A DNA stretch of 64,000 bases from Kribbella pittospori (GTDB lineage: Bacteria; Actinomycetota; Actinomycetes; Propionibacteriales; Kribbellaceae): positions 62,001 through 126,000 of the forward strand of contig NZ_SJKB01000002.1 in NCBI RefSeq assembly GCF_004331465.1, written 5' to 3'. The translations under genes and the position numbers were made by a program. The notes under the pieces are model-generated. The model saw only the letters and a list, made by a program, of their open reading frames with translations, did no database searches and was not told the origin of the DNA. This document shows, in pieces, positions 49,006-58,250 of this stretch. Numbering within the stretch: position 1 is the first letter of the stretch; every line of letters begins with the position of its first letter.

Positions 49006-50391
49006 TCAGTTCTCCTCCACCGATGCACCGGTGATCAGGGCCAGTACTTCGTCACGGACGCGTTCCATCGTTGGCCGGTCCGCGGCCTCGACGTTCAGCC
49101 GTAGCAGCGGTTCCGTGTTCGACGCACGGACGTTGAACCACCACTGTGGCGCCGACACGGTCAGACCGTCCAGATGGTCAACGGTAATGCCGGGCTTGTC
49201 GCCGAAGGTGTCCTCGATCGCCGCGGTGGTGGCCGCGGCGTCGTCGACCTTGTTGTTGAGCTCGCCGGACGCGACGTACCGCTCGTACGCGGCGAACAGC
49301 TCGCTGGCCGGCTTGTCCTGCTCACCGAGCGCGGCCAGCACGTGCAGTGCGGCCAGCATGCCGGTGTCGGCCCGCCAGAAGTCCCGGAAGTAGTAGTGCG
49401 CCGAGTGCTCGCCGCCGAACACCGCGTCGGTCTCGGCCATCTTCTGCTTGATGTAGGAGTGCCCGACCCGGGCCCGGACCGGCGTCCCGCCGTGCTCGGT
49501 GATCAGCTCGGGCACGGCCCTGGAGGTGATCAGGTTGTGGATGACCGCCGAGCCCGGGTGCTTGGCCAGCTCCCGGACCGCGACCGCACCGGTGACCGCG
49601 CTCGGCGAGATCGGGTCGCCCTTCTCGTCGATCACGAAGCAGCGGTCCGCGTCGCCGTCGAAGGCCAGTCCGAGGTCGGCGCCCACCTCGCGGACCTTCG
49701 CCTGCAGGTCGACCAGGTTCTTCGGGTCCAGCGGGTTGGCCTCGTGGTTCGGGAAGTTGCCGTCCAGCTCGAAGTACAGCGGGATGATCGTCACCGGCCC
49801 GGACGCGAACACGGCCGGGACGGTGTAGCCGCCCATCCCGTTGCCGGCGTCGACGACGACCGTGAGCGGCCGGATGCCGCTCAGGTCGACCAGGTCGTTG
49901 AGGTGGTCGGCGTACGCGGTCAGGAGGTTCTTGCGAGCCACCTTGCCCGGCACGGCGATGGGCACCGGGCCCTCCGCGACGGTCTTGGCGACCAGGTCCG
50001 CGATGTCGCGCAGACCGGAGTCCGTGCCGACCGGGGAGGCGCCGGCGCGGCACATCTTGATGCCGTTGTAGCGGGCCGGGTTGTGGCTGGCGGTGAACAT
50101 CGCACCGGGCAGCTGGAGCCGGCCCGAGGCGAAGTACAGCTGGTCGGTGGAAGCCAGGCCGATGTCGACCACGTCCGCCCCGGTGCTCGTCACACCCTCG
50201 GCGAACGCGGCCGCCAGCGCCGGGCTGGACGGCCGCATGTCGTAGCCGACCACAACCGCCCCCGGGGACGCGAGGACGTCCAGGACCTCGACGAACGCCG
50301 CCCCGGTCGCCCGGGCCACCGACTCGTCCAGCTGGTCCGGGACGACCCCTCGTACGTCGTACGCCTTGAAGATCGCCGCAACGTCAACCAT
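49006..50391 (-). CDS. manB: Phosphomannomutase/phosphoglucomutase
   Basis: 461-aa enzyme converting mannose-6-P and mannose-1-P. Phosphoserine loop TASHNP (Ser102), metal loop DGDADR (245-250) and sugar-binding GEHSAHYYFRD are intact, along with the C-terminal phosphate-contact loop RASNTEPLLRLNVEA. Forms the GDP-mannose route with manA and manC (63257 onward). First gene of the manB-Trm112-SIS-manA run. Confidence 0.96.
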   Translation of the reverse strand: MVDVAAIFKAYDVRGVVPDQLDESVARATGAAFVEVLDVLASPGAVVVGYDMRPSSPALAAAFAEGVTSTGADVVDIGLASTDQLYFASGRLQLPGAMFTASHNPARYNGIKMCRAGASPVGTDSGLRDIADLVAKTVAEGPVPIAVPGKVARKNLLTAYADHLNDLVDLSGIRPLTVVVDAGNGMGGYTVPAVFASGPVTIIPLYFELDGNFPNHEANPLDPKNLVDLQAKVREVGADLGLAFDGDADRCFVIDEKGDPISPSAVTGAVAVRELAKHPGSAVIHNLITSRAVPELITEHGGTPVRARVGHSYIKQKMAETDAVFGGEHSAHYYFRDFWRADTGMLAALHVLAALGEQDKPASELFAAYERYVASGELNNKVDDAAATTAAIEDTFGDKPGITVDHLDGLTVSAPQWWFNVRASNTEPLLRLNVEAADRPTMERVRDEVLALITGASVEEN

Positions 50392-50402
50392 GCGTGGACC
50401 CT

Positions 50403-50439
50403 ATCCGGCCCACCCGAGAAGTCGTATTTCAGGCCGGAT
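50403..50439 (-). terminator. Inverted repeat after the ThuA gene
   Basis: ATCCGGCC (50403-50410) and GGCCGGAT (50432-50439) form an 8-bp stem with a 21-base loop, 1 base past the ThuA stop codon and 12 bp before manB. Weak terminator or a manB regulatory site. Confidence 0.35.
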
Positions 50440-50440
50440 C

Positions 50441-51184
50441 TCAGGCCCGGTCGAACCAGCCGATGTCTTTGCGGTGGTGAACTTCCGGGAGCTGGCGCGG
50501 GCTGGTCGGGGCGGCCCACTGGGCGGCGTTGGCGATGATCTGCTGCACCTCGGGCTGGTGGTACGTCGGGTACTCCTGGTCGCCCGGGCGGAAGTAGAAC
50601 ACCCGGCCCTGGCCGCGCCGGTAGCAGCAGCCGGACCGGAACACCTCACCGCCGCTGAACGAGCTGACGAACACCAGCTCGTCCGGCTGCGGAATGTCGA
50701 ACAGCTCGCCGTACATCTCCTCGCGCTCGATCACGAGCGGGTGCGGGATGCCCTGCGCGATCGGGTGGCCGGCCGCGACCGTCCAGATCAGCTCGCGGTC
50801 GTTCTCGGCCCGCCAGTCCAGTGAGCAGGTGGTGCCCATCAGCTTGATGAAGATCTTGCTGAAATGCGCCGAGTGCAGCGCGATCAGGCCCATCCCGGAC
50901 AGCACGTGCTTCTGTACCCGCTCGACGATCGCGTCGTCGACCTCGCCGTGCGCCGCGTGACCCCACCAGGTGAGTACGTCGGTCTCGGCGAGCACCTCCT
51001 CGGTCAGGCCGTGCTCGGGCTGCTGCAGCCACGCGGTCCGGACCACCACGTCCTGGCCCAGCTTGGCCCGCAGCGCGGCCGCGATCGTCTCGTGCATCGT
51101 GTCCGGGTAGACCTTCTGCACCGAGGCGTCGCGCTGGTCGTGGACGTTCTCGCCCCAGACGGTGACGCGAATCGGATCAGTCAT
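50441..51184 (-). CDS. ThuA-domain protein
   Basis: 247-aa class I glutamine-amidotransferase-like fold of the ThuA type (trehalose utilisation). Conserved segments: DVLTWWGHAAHGEVDDAIVE, GLIALHSAHFSKIFIKLMGT, YHQPEVQQIIANAAQWAAP. Start at 51184 (ATG; a TTG three codons upstream also fits). Overlaps the oxidoreductase gene by 8 bp. ThuA/ThuB in rhizobia process keto-trehalose; ThuA with a Gfo/Idh partner is the same pattern. Sugar here unknown. Confidence 0.9.
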   Translation of the reverse strand: MTDPIRVTVWGENVHDQRDASVQKVYPDTMHETIAAALRAKLGQDVVVRTAWLQQPEHGLTEEVLAETDVLTWWGHAAHGEVDDAIVERVQKHVLSGMGLIALHSAHFSKIFIKLMGTTCSLDWRAENDRELIWTVAAGHPIAQGIPHPLVIEREEMYGELFDIPQPDELVFVSSFSGGEVFRSGCCYRRGQGRVFYFRPGDQEYPTYHQPEVQQIIANAAQWAAPTSPRQLPEVHHRKDIGWFDRA

Positions 51185-52271
51185 GGAGAACAACCTCTCG
51201 TCCCGCCTTCGCCGAGGCGTAGCAGGCGTCGATGACCTCGGTCCTCAGCAGCGCCTCGGACCCGTTCTGACCTTCCCAGTCGCCACTGCGGACGATCCGG
51301 ACGAACTCCCGCACCACTCCGCGGTGGCCGAGTCCCGCACCGGTTGCGGGTTTCACCTCGGCCGGGATGCCGGCCACGTCGGTGAAAATCTTCAGCGTGT
51401 CCTCGGTGGTGTAGTTCTGGACCTCGATCTTGGCGCCGCCCTCGGTGCCGAACAGCTCGATGCCGAAGTTGTCGCCCGGCGCCCGGTAGGTGGCCCAGCT
51501 GGTCTCCAGCTGCAGCGCGCCGCCGCCCTCGAGCCGCAGGTACGCCGTGGCCAAATCCTCGACCTCGAACTTCGAACCGAGCGTGTCGACCGTCGGCCGC
51601 ATCGCGCTGCTGACGCTGCCGCGGCCGCGCGGACCGAGCTCGGCGAAGGTGTTCGCCGAGACCGTGGTCACCGACGGCTCGCCCAGCAGGTGCAGCGCGA
51701 GGTCGAGGATGTGCACGCCCAGGTCGATCAGCGGGCCGCCGCCGGACAGCTCGCGGTTGGTGAACCAGCCGCCCATGCCAGGGATGCCGTTGCGGCGCAT
51801 CCAGTGCGCCTTCGCGTAGTAGATCCGGCCCAGCTGTCCCTCGTCGATCTGGTGCTTCAGCGCCGCGACGTCACCGCGCTCACGGTGGTTGAAGACCACC
51901 TTGAGCACCCGGCCGGCCTGCTTGGAGGCCTCGACCATCGCGGTGCCCTCGGCGACCGTCCGGGCCAGCGGCTTCTCGGACAGCACGTGCAGGCCCTTGC
52001 CCAGCGCCTTCAGCGCGATCGGGGCGTGCAGCTGCGTCGGCGTACCGATGCTGACCGCTTCGAGACCCTCGGTCTCGAGCAGGTCTTCCCAGTTCTCGTA
52101 GAGGTGCGGTACGCCGTGCTTCTCGCCGAGGGTGGTCAGGAGGTCCTTCTCCAGCCCGGCCAGCGCCACCACCTCGACGTCCGGCAGTTCCGAGAAAGCC
52201 TCGAGCGCCGTACGCCCGGCGAAGCCCAGCCCGACAACCCCGACCCGCAGTTTTTGATCGTTCACACCCAC
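51177..52271 (-). CDS. Gfo/Idh/MocA-family oxidoreductase
   Basis: 364-aa NAD(P)-dependent sugar dehydrogenase. Rossmann motif GVVGLGFAG (14-19), catalytic-type EKPLA (99-103), and C-terminal GFO_IDH_MocA_C region (GRIYYAKAHWMRRNGIPG...) with DLGVHILDLALHLLG. Start GTG at 52271, though the GTG at 52265 has better spacing from GAGAGG. Paired with ThuA, it probably oxidises or reduces a disaccharide or inositol-like substrate. Confidence 0.92.
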   Translation of the reverse strand: MGVNDQKLRVGVVGLGFAGRTALEAFSELPDVEVVALAGLEKDLLTTLGEKHGVPHLYENWEDLLETEGLEAVSIGTPTQLHAPIALKALGKGLHVLSEKPLARTVAEGTAMVEASKQAGRVLKVVFNHRERGDVAALKHQIDEGQLGRIYYAKAHWMRRNGIPGMGGWFTNRELSGGGPLIDLGVHILDLALHLLGEPSVTTVSANTFAELGPRGRGSVSSAMRPTVDTLGSKFEVEDLATAYLRLEGGGALQLETSWATYRAPGDNFGIELFGTEGGAKIEVQNYTTEDTLKIFTDVAGIPAEVKPATGAGLGHRGVVREFVRIVRSGDWEGQNGSEALLRTEVIDACYASAKAGREVVLHD

Positions 52272-52366
52272 GATCCTCTCGCACTGACAACGACGGACAC
52301 AAACCGCTTCCCACAGTACGAAACATGTTCGAACACCGCCGGACCGACGGGCCTGTCGCGCCGGAT

Positions 52367-52813
52367 TCAGTCGTCGTCGGCGTCGAAGTCGGGGTCGATC
52401 TGCTCCGGGGACAGGGCCAGGACGTCGGCCAGCTCGAGCACCAGCGCGGACCGGACCAGCCAGGCCAGGCTGGTGGCGGAGCGCTCGGCCCGCAGCTCGA
52501 TCGGGCGGCGGAACACCACGATCCGGTAGGGCTCGTGCGACGTACCGCCGGTGGAGTGGGTGAGCGGGATCTCACTCGCGTCCAGGTCCAGGTTCGGCAC
52601 GTCCTCGATGGCGAACTCGACCCGGGCGACGACCTGCGGCAGCCGTTTCTCCAGCCGGGTCACCTCGATCGCGACCACCTCGTCGAACTGCGCGGCGCCG
52701 GACCGCTGCAACGGCAGCCCGCGTGGCGCGAACCGGCTCGGCCGGCTGATCGGGCCGAGCATGCCGCGGCCATGACGGTCGATGTGCCTGCGATGACGGC
52801 GAGCCTCGGTCAC
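52367..52813 (-). CDS. Metallopeptidase-family protein lacking HEXXH
   Basis: 148 aa, of the small zincin-like family (DUF1025-type) usually found beside manB/DUF3499. The conserved N terminus (RHGRGMLGPI) and EFAIEDVP motif are present. The helix that should carry HExxH or HExxxE reads WLVRSALVLELADVLAL, so the metal site is gone. It may be a non-catalytic remnant retained for structure. Acidic tail DPDFDADDD. Confidence 0.78.
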   Translation of the reverse strand: MTEARRHRRHIDRHGRGMLGPISRPSRFAPRGLPLQRSGAAQFDEVVAIEVTRLEKRLPQVVARVEFAIEDVPNLDLDASEIPLTHSTGGTSHEPYRIVVFRRPIELRAERSATSLAWLVRSALVLELADVLALSPEQIDPDFDADDD

Positions 52814-52844
52814 GCGCTCAGCCTAGTGGGCGTAATGTCTGGTC

Positions 52845-53228
52845 GTGAGCATCGCCAGGATCTGTTCGCGCGCCGCCTGTCATCGGCCGGCCGTGTCGAC
52901 GCTCACCTATGTGTACGCCGACTCGACCTGTGTGCTCGGCCCGTTGGCGACGTACGCCGAACCGCACTGCTACGACCTGTGTGCCGACCACGCGGATCGG
53001 CTGACGGCTCCGAACGGCTGGGAGGTCATCCGGCTCGCTCCGGACCCCGCTGCGGCCGGACCGTCCTCGGATGACCTGGAGGCGCTGGCCAACGCGGTCC
53101 GCGAAGCGGCTCGCCCACTGCCGCCCAGGGAGCCAGGTGCGGGTACGCCGGGCGCGCCTGTGGAGGTCGCTCGCCGCAGACACCTCCGGATGCTGCAGGA
53201 CCCGGGCGCCAACACCTCCGAGGGCTGA
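52845..53228 (+). CDS. DUF3499 family zinc-ribbon-like protein
   Basis: 127 aa with Cys7 and Cys12, Cys29, and Cys42-x3-Cys46-x2-His49 (CYDLCADHADR), suggesting a bound zinc. GTG start at 52845. The conserved RAACHRPAVSTLTYVY opening is the DUF3499 pattern. Divergent from the metallopeptidase-family gene across 31 bp, and convergent with the DUF5719 gene with no spacer. Disordered Pro/Gly tail. Function unknown. Confidence 0.88.
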   Translation: MSIARICSRAACHRPAVSTLTYVYADSTCVLGPLATYAEPHCYDLCADHADRLTAPNGWEVIRLAPDPAAAGPSSDDLEALANAVREAARPLPPREPGAGTPGAPVEVARRRHLRMLQDPGANTSEG

Positions 53229-54704
53229 CTACCTCAGTGCAGCCCGCGCATCCGGCTCAGCGCCCAGCTGAGCCCGGAACACCAACGACGTCGTCAGCGG
53301 CCACGCCGCCACCTGCGCGATGTCGTCGTCGTCCGGCTTCGCAGCCGGCATCAGCGTCACCCCGGCCACGATCTCACCGCGGGTCTCCTCCACCATCAGG
53401 TACGTCGGCCGCGGCTGGGCCTTGAACGGGATCTGGGTGGTGACACCACCGAGGACGTCGAGCGTCCGCGTGCTCAGCACTCGCCCGGCCGCGTCCCGCA
53501 GCTCGAACTTCACGCTCGCCGGCTTGCCCGGTGCCGTCACCTGCAGCACAGCAGGCTGCCGGTGCGACGGCAGCACCAGGTACGCCGGTCCGGTCAGCGG
53601 CTCGGCCGACCCAAGTGAAGCGAAGTCGCTCCCACTGGCATCCACCATCCGCATCGCCGCGGTCACCGGCTCGTCCGACGCCAGCGTGATCGCGCTGGCG
53701 TCACCATGCAGCACGGGGTCGAGCTTGATCGTCTTCACCGCCCCGGCCGGGACCTGCACGGTCTCCAGTCCGGCCGGCTTGAACGGACCGTTCGGACCGT
53801 TGACGGTCAGGCTGACCGTCGCCTGCAGATCGGTCGGGTTCGCGATCGAAAGCATCCGCAGTCCGGCGCCGGGTGCGGCAGCCGGGACGTACACCTTCGT
53901 CGCCGGCGCGGCGGACGGGTTCAGCCAGTCCACACCGCCGGGCTCGCCGTTCGACTTGGTCGCATTGCTCCGCAGCGCGGGCGCCACCCGGCCGCCGGTC
54001 GACTGGACGTGCAGCGCGACGTCCTTCGCGCCGGGCGCGATCTGCCGGAGGTACAGCGGGATCGTCCCGCGTGCCGGCACGACCAGACCGCGGGCGTTCG
54101 GCAGGTCCAACTGACCGTTGCTCGAGTAGACGGTGACGTTGACCTCGGCGTTGATGCTGTCCAGGTTCGTCAGCACGAGCGCGTCGCGCCGGTCGGTGCT
54201 CGCCCCGGCGAACCAGAAGTCCGAACCGGGGACCTGGCACGGTGCGCTCGCCATGCCCAGGTTCACGCCTTCGCCGGAGACCGTCGTACTGGTGCCGACC
54301 GTGCCCGCGGCAAGCGGACCGGTGCCCTGGATCGACAGCTCAGCCGGCTTCGTGACCGCACCGGTCGAACCGACCTTGCCGCGGACCAGCACCGACCCAA
54401 CCGGATTCGCGGTGCTGGGCAGCGGCGTGATCTGCAGCGGCACCTCCTTGCCCGCCGCGACGGGCGTGCCTTCCGGAAGGGTCGGCGACACCGCGCTCAC
54501 GATGCTGGACGTCTTGCCGCCGGGGGCCAGCGCCGGGCAGGACAACGCGGTACGGTTCACCACCGAACGCGCCGGCTCGGTGACGCCCTCGGCCCGGGCC
54601 TTCGGCTCCTTCGCCTGGGTGACCACACCGAGACCGCCGATGGCAGCCATCGCCAGCACACAGGCTCCGACCCGGACGCGCACGTCCGACAGCAACCGGC
54701 TCAC
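53229..54704 (-). CDS. DUF5719 family secreted/membrane protein
   Basis: 491 aa starting at a GTG that overlaps the glycosyltransferase stop by 4 bp. N-terminal membrane helix (VGACVLAMAAIGGLGVVTQA) followed by an extracellular beta-rich region containing repeated Ig/invasin-like units (LVLTNLDSINAEVNVTVYSS, LRMLSIANPTDLQATVSLTV). Two extracellular cysteines (near 60 and 160) could pair. Always linked to the large glycosyltransferase in actinobacteria, so it may assist glycan handling at the wall. Confidence 0.85.
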   Translation of the reverse strand: MSRLLSDVRVRVGACVLAMAAIGGLGVVTQAKEPKARAEGVTEPARSVVNRTALSCPALAPGGKTSSIVSAVSPTLPEGTPVAAGKEVPLQITPLPSTANPVGSVLVRGKVGSTGAVTKPAELSIQGTGPLAAGTVGTSTTVSGEGVNLGMASAPCQVPGSDFWFAGASTDRRDALVLTNLDSINAEVNVTVYSSNGQLDLPNARGLVVPARGTIPLYLRQIAPGAKDVALHVQSTGGRVAPALRSNATKSNGEPGGVDWLNPSAAPATKVYVPAAAPGAGLRMLSIANPTDLQATVSLTVNGPNGPFKPAGLETVQVPAGAVKTIKLDPVLHGDASAITLASDEPVTAAMRMVDASGSDFASLGSAEPLTGPAYLVLPSHRQPAVLQVTAPGKPASVKFELRDAAGRVLSTRTLDVLGGVTTQIPFKAQPRPTYLMVEETRGEIVAGVTLMPAAKPDDDDIAQVAAWPLTTSLVFRAQLGAEPDARAALR

Positions 54705-57613
54705 CGGTCCCTCCTCGCGTGGGTGCCGTGCGGGACCGCGACAGTGCGCCGTACGGTCGGCAGGCAGAAGATCAGCGCGATGATCCAGGCGATGATGCCG
54801 AGGATCCGCCACAGCGTGTGGGTCTGGTCGTGCAACGGCGTCTCGCCCTTGATCTTCGACCGGTCCACCAGCCAGGACGCATCGCCGTCGGCCGCACTGG
54901 CCCGGGTCAGACCGGGCAGGGAGTCCAGCGTGGACTGCAGGTTCTGGTCGACCGGAGCGGGCAGATAGACGTAGTCGATCGCCAGTCCGGCCAGCTGCCG
55001 TCCCTCTTCACCGCTACCGCCACCACCGAGCGTCGACAGCACGTCGGTGATCGGCTTGGACTGCTCCGCGGTCGGCGCCGCCTCCAGCGCACCCATCCGG
55101 GGGCCACCGTCCTTCACCAGCGAGTACCGCATCGCGTTGCCTGGGTCCTTGCGCACAACGAGGATCGACGCATCCTGTGGTGGCGCCTGCGAGGACGCCA
55201 GGTACGCCGGCAGGTCCTGCGCCGGGCCACGCCACAACGGACCATCGGCGCCGCGCACCAGCCAGAATCCGGCCGTCACGATCGTCGTCACCAGCACGAT
55301 CCCGAGCACACCTTGCACGATGATCTCGGTGGACTTGCCGACCGAGTCCCAGGCCACCGCCACCGCGATGATCCAACCCGCGGTCATCAGGAACATCAGC
55401 GGTCCACTGCCACCGCCCAGCCGGCTCGCGATCAGTGTCCCGGCCAGTCCGGCCAGCGCGGCGAACCAACCGAGCAGCTCGTACCGCTGCCGCGACTGCC
55501 GCAGCAGAGCGACCAACGCCACCAGGATCAGCGGTACGGCGAACCACCACGGCGCGGGCGCACCGAGCGGCGTACCGGTCAGCAAATGCTGCAGGCTGTC
55601 GCCTGGGCCGATCGAGGCGGTAGGCGGACCACCGGCCTCCTGGCCGAGCTTCGCCGGGTGCAGCACCAACTGGATCGTCCACGGCAGCACCAGCAGCAGA
55701 CCAAGTACGACGGAGAAGACGAGCTGGCGACCCTGCCGACGCCAACCGAGTCGGAGTACGCCGCCGAACACCAGAGTGATGCCGACCAGCAGCCCCAACG
55801 CCGGTGTGAACGCGAACAGCACGGCCTGGCAGATACCCGCGAACCACGCGGCCCGCCAACTGCCTTGGACGACCACTCGACGCCGCCGAGCGATGGTGTG
55901 GACCGCGGCACCCAGCAGCGGCAGCACAATCGCGGCCACACACGTCCCGATCCGGCCCTGCGAGATAGCGCCGTTCGTGAACACAGCCAGCCCGTACGCC
56001 GACGCGCCCCAAGCTCGTGCCACACGGTCGACGACGAACGCACGCAACAGCACCCACGCGGACAGGCCGGCCAGCGGGACAGCACCGAGGAGCAGGATGT
56101 TCGTTGCACCAGTCGGACCGAACATCACGGTGGAGAAGGCCCAGAACTGCGCCAGCCATGCAGGAGGCGTGACTCCCGGTGGCGCGGCGGAGGCCGCATG
56201 CCACAGCGAGGCAAGGCTTTCGTGTGCCGGCAGCAGGACGTTGGAGCGCAGTACGCCGCCACCGATCAGACTGCGGGCAGCGATGAACGCACCGAGCGCG
56301 AGGACGACCCACGCGACCAGGAACGGCCGTCGAATCAGCTGACGGCGCCAGCGCGGCTTGTCGGCGGCCACGCGGGCGGTCGACTTCGCTCGCCGGGCAC
56401 TGGTGACGACTTGCTCTTCCGGCTCGTCCGCCCAGGCTTCGCGGATCCGCTCGGAGATCGTGCCGGTCGTCTCCTCCAGGTTGTGCCGCAACGCGTGCAC
56501 GGACCGGGAGAACAGTCCCTTGATGTCGTCGTACGGGACGCGATCGAGGCTGCGGCGATTCTTGCGGGCCTGCGTCCAGCCGCCGGCCAGGAGTGTGCCG
56601 AGCAACGCGGTCCACTCGTCGACCGCACCGGACGGCGTCTTGCCGATGACGAACCAGATCGAGCGAGTGATCGTCCCGAAGAGGAAGCGCAGGATCAGCA
56701 GCGGGAGCAGCTTGCCGGGCGCGTTGGCCAGGACCGTGTAGTACGCGTGAGCACGGTCGAGTTGGTAGGCATGGCGTCGGGTGCCGGCCAGCGCGCGCTC
56801 GCCGGTCGCGGCGGCCTGTGCGTGGTAGATGACCGCGTCGGGAGCGACGCCGACCTGGAAGCCGGCCCGGCTCGCCCGCCAGCCGAAGTCGATGTCGTCG
56901 CGGAACATCGGCAGCCGCGGATCGAAGCCGTGCAAGGCTTCCCAGACATCGCGGCGAACCAGCATGCCGGCCGAGCTGACGGCGAGGACATTGCGCGGCT
57001 GGTCGTGCTGACCCTGGTCGAGCTCACCGGTCTCGATGCCGGTGTCGCGGCGGCCGCCGAGCGACGTGGTGACGCCGACCTCGAGCAGTTCGCGGTCGCG
57101 CGGCCAGAGCCGCAGCTTCGGGCCCCAGACACCGACGGCCGGTGTGATAGTGGCCTGGAGCAACAATTGCTCGAGCGCCTTCGGAGCCGGTGCGCAGTCG
57201 TCGTGCAACAGCCACAGCCACTCGATCACTGGCATGTGACCGTCGTCGCCGTACGGGCCGACCGCGGACGGTATCGGTGCGAAGCCGACCGCCTCCAGGC
57301 CGCGCGCGACCGCCACGCCGAATCCGGTCCGTGCGGACACGCTGACAACAGGCTCGGCACCGGGCATCGCGGCCAGTAGTTCGGCCGTCTCGTCGGTGGA
57401 GCCGGTGTCGACCGCGATCAGCCGGTCCGGGCGTGGGTTCAGCGCCCAGAGCGCCTCGGACAACCTGGGCAGCCAAGCGGCGCCCTCGTGCCCGACCACG
57501 ACCGCGGTGACGACGTGCCGGACTCGCGGCCGACCCATCGGGTCGTCGATGTGGTCGGTCGGGAAATCGACGGAGTCGAAGAATTCCCAGCCGGCCGGAG
57601 CTTCTTGTTCCAT
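54701..57613 (-). CDS. Large GT2-fold glycosyltransferase with multi-TM C terminus
   Basis: 970 aa. Residues 30-330: GT-A glycosyltransferase family 2 domain with VDTGSTDET (68-76) and the metal/donor motif HDDC (137-140). Residues 300-390 include a coiled region; from about 430 there are ten or more helices, then a short tail. Likely transfers a sugar to a membrane lipid or periplasmic glycan using a polyprenyl donor. 171-bp gap from whiB; coupled to DUF5719. Substrate unknown. Confidence 0.9.
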   Translation of the reverse strand: MEQEAPAGWEFFDSVDFPTDHIDDPMGRPRVRHVVTAVVVGHEGAAWLPRLSEALWALNPRPDRLIAVDTGSTDETAELLAAMPGAEPVVSVSARTGFGVAVARGLEAVGFAPIPSAVGPYGDDGHMPVIEWLWLLHDDCAPAPKALEQLLLQATITPAVGVWGPKLRLWPRDRELLEVGVTTSLGGRRDTGIETGELDQGQHDQPRNVLAVSSAGMLVRRDVWEALHGFDPRLPMFRDDIDFGWRASRAGFQVGVAPDAVIYHAQAAATGERALAGTRRHAYQLDRAHAYYTVLANAPGKLLPLLILRFLFGTITRSIWFVIGKTPSGAVDEWTALLGTLLAGGWTQARKNRRSLDRVPYDDIKGLFSRSVHALRHNLEETTGTISERIREAWADEPEEQVVTSARRAKSTARVAADKPRWRRQLIRRPFLVAWVVLALGAFIAARSLIGGGVLRSNVLLPAHESLASLWHAASAAPPGVTPPAWLAQFWAFSTVMFGPTGATNILLLGAVPLAGLSAWVLLRAFVVDRVARAWGASAYGLAVFTNGAISQGRIGTCVAAIVLPLLGAAVHTIARRRRVVVQGSWRAAWFAGICQAVLFAFTPALGLLVGITLVFGGVLRLGWRRQGRQLVFSVVLGLLLVLPWTIQLVLHPAKLGQEAGGPPTASIGPGDSLQHLLTGTPLGAPAPWWFAVPLILVALVALLRQSRQRYELLGWFAALAGLAGTLIASRLGGGSGPLMFLMTAGWIIAVAVAWDSVGKSTEIIVQGVLGIVLVTTIVTAGFWLVRGADGPLWRGPAQDLPAYLASSQAPPQDASILVVRKDPGNAMRYSLVKDGGPRMGALEAAPTAEQSKPITDVLSTLGGGGSGEEGRQLAGLAIDYVYLPAPVDQNLQSTLDSLPGLTRASAADGDASWLVDRSKIKGETPLHDQTHTLWRILGIIAWIIALIFCLPTVRRTVAVPHGTHARRDR

Positions 57614-57713
57614 GCGGAGCGTTGACCTCGATGGTTGCGGAATGCCTCACCACGACCGGAGTCGTAGCGAGGACTCACCATACAGCCGTCGGCCCAGGCC
57701 CCGGACAGCCGCG

Positions 57714-57742
57714 GGCCCCGGCGACTGTACGTCGGCGGGGCC
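57714..57742 (-). terminator. Hairpin after whiB
   Basis: 12-bp stem GGCCCCGGCGAC/GTCGGCGGGGCC with one G/G mismatch and a 5-base loop, 42 bp beyond the whiB stop on the minus strand. No T run follows, as in many actinobacterial terminators. Confidence 0.5.
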
Positions 57743-57784
57743 ACGCGGAAAGTCCTGATGAAGTTGTGTGCCGGGTTTCGACCG

Positions 57785-58048
57785 TCAGACGGCCTTCTTC
57801 TTCAACTTGCGGCGCTCCCGCTCCGACAGGCCGCCCCAGATCCCGAAGCGCTCGTCGTTCTGCAGTGCGTACTCGAGGCATTCGCCCCGCACGTCACAGC
57901 CGAGGCAGACCTTCTTCGCCTCGCGGGTGGAACCGCCCTTCTCCGGGAAGAAAGCCTCCGGGTCGGTCTGGGCACACAGCGCCCTTTCCTGCCAGTTCGG
58001 CTCCTCCTCGATCGCCTCACCGTCGACAATCGCCATCAGCTCTGTCAC
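57785..58048 (-). CDS. whiB: WhiB-family iron-sulfur transcription factor WhiB
   Basis: 87 aa from a GTG at 58048 with GGAGG 7 bases upstream. The four Fe-S cysteines are at 25, 48, 51 and 57 (ALC, VCLGC, GEC); the GIWGG turn is at 69-73 and the basic tail RKLKKKAV follows. The sequence is close to Streptomyces WhiB and mycobacterial WhiB2, regulators of septation and sporulation. The 4Fe-4S protein partners sigma-A. It has its own promoter at 58177-58205 and a leader of about 120 nt. Confidence 0.96.
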   Translation of the reverse strand: MTELMAIVDGEAIEEEPNWQERALCAQTDPEAFFPEKGGSTREAKKVCLGCDVRGECLEYALQNDERFGIWGGLSERERRKLKKKAV

Positions 58049-58176
58049 GGTACGACCTCCTCGACCCTGTTCGTTCCCCTGTACATGTGGGTTTGCGGTC
58101 CACATGCCTGACCTCGTCCGTCCTGCGCTCTGCAACGGTCCCCGATACCGAGTGTCCAACGAACGACACGGTTGAA

Positions 58177-58205
58177 ATTACATTCCTGCAATCCACGAAA
58201 GTCAA
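58177..58205 (-). promoter_or_regulatory. Promoter of whiB
   Basis: Minus strand: TTGACT (58205-58200), 17-base spacer, TGTAAT (58182-58177). Five of six matches at both hexamers, with the expected spacing. Predicted start of transcription near 58170, about 120 nt before the whiB start codon. Confidence 0.75.
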
Positions 58206-58250
58206 GCCGTGGTCTGCTATTGGCATCATCCGCAACACGGCTGCAAAAGA

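Noticed and set aside
54719..57379. 886-aa plus-strand open frame antisense to the glycosyltransferase
   Set aside because: Composition is the Arg/Gln/Asp-rich pattern of a high-GC antisense frame and the minus-strand gene is unmistakable.
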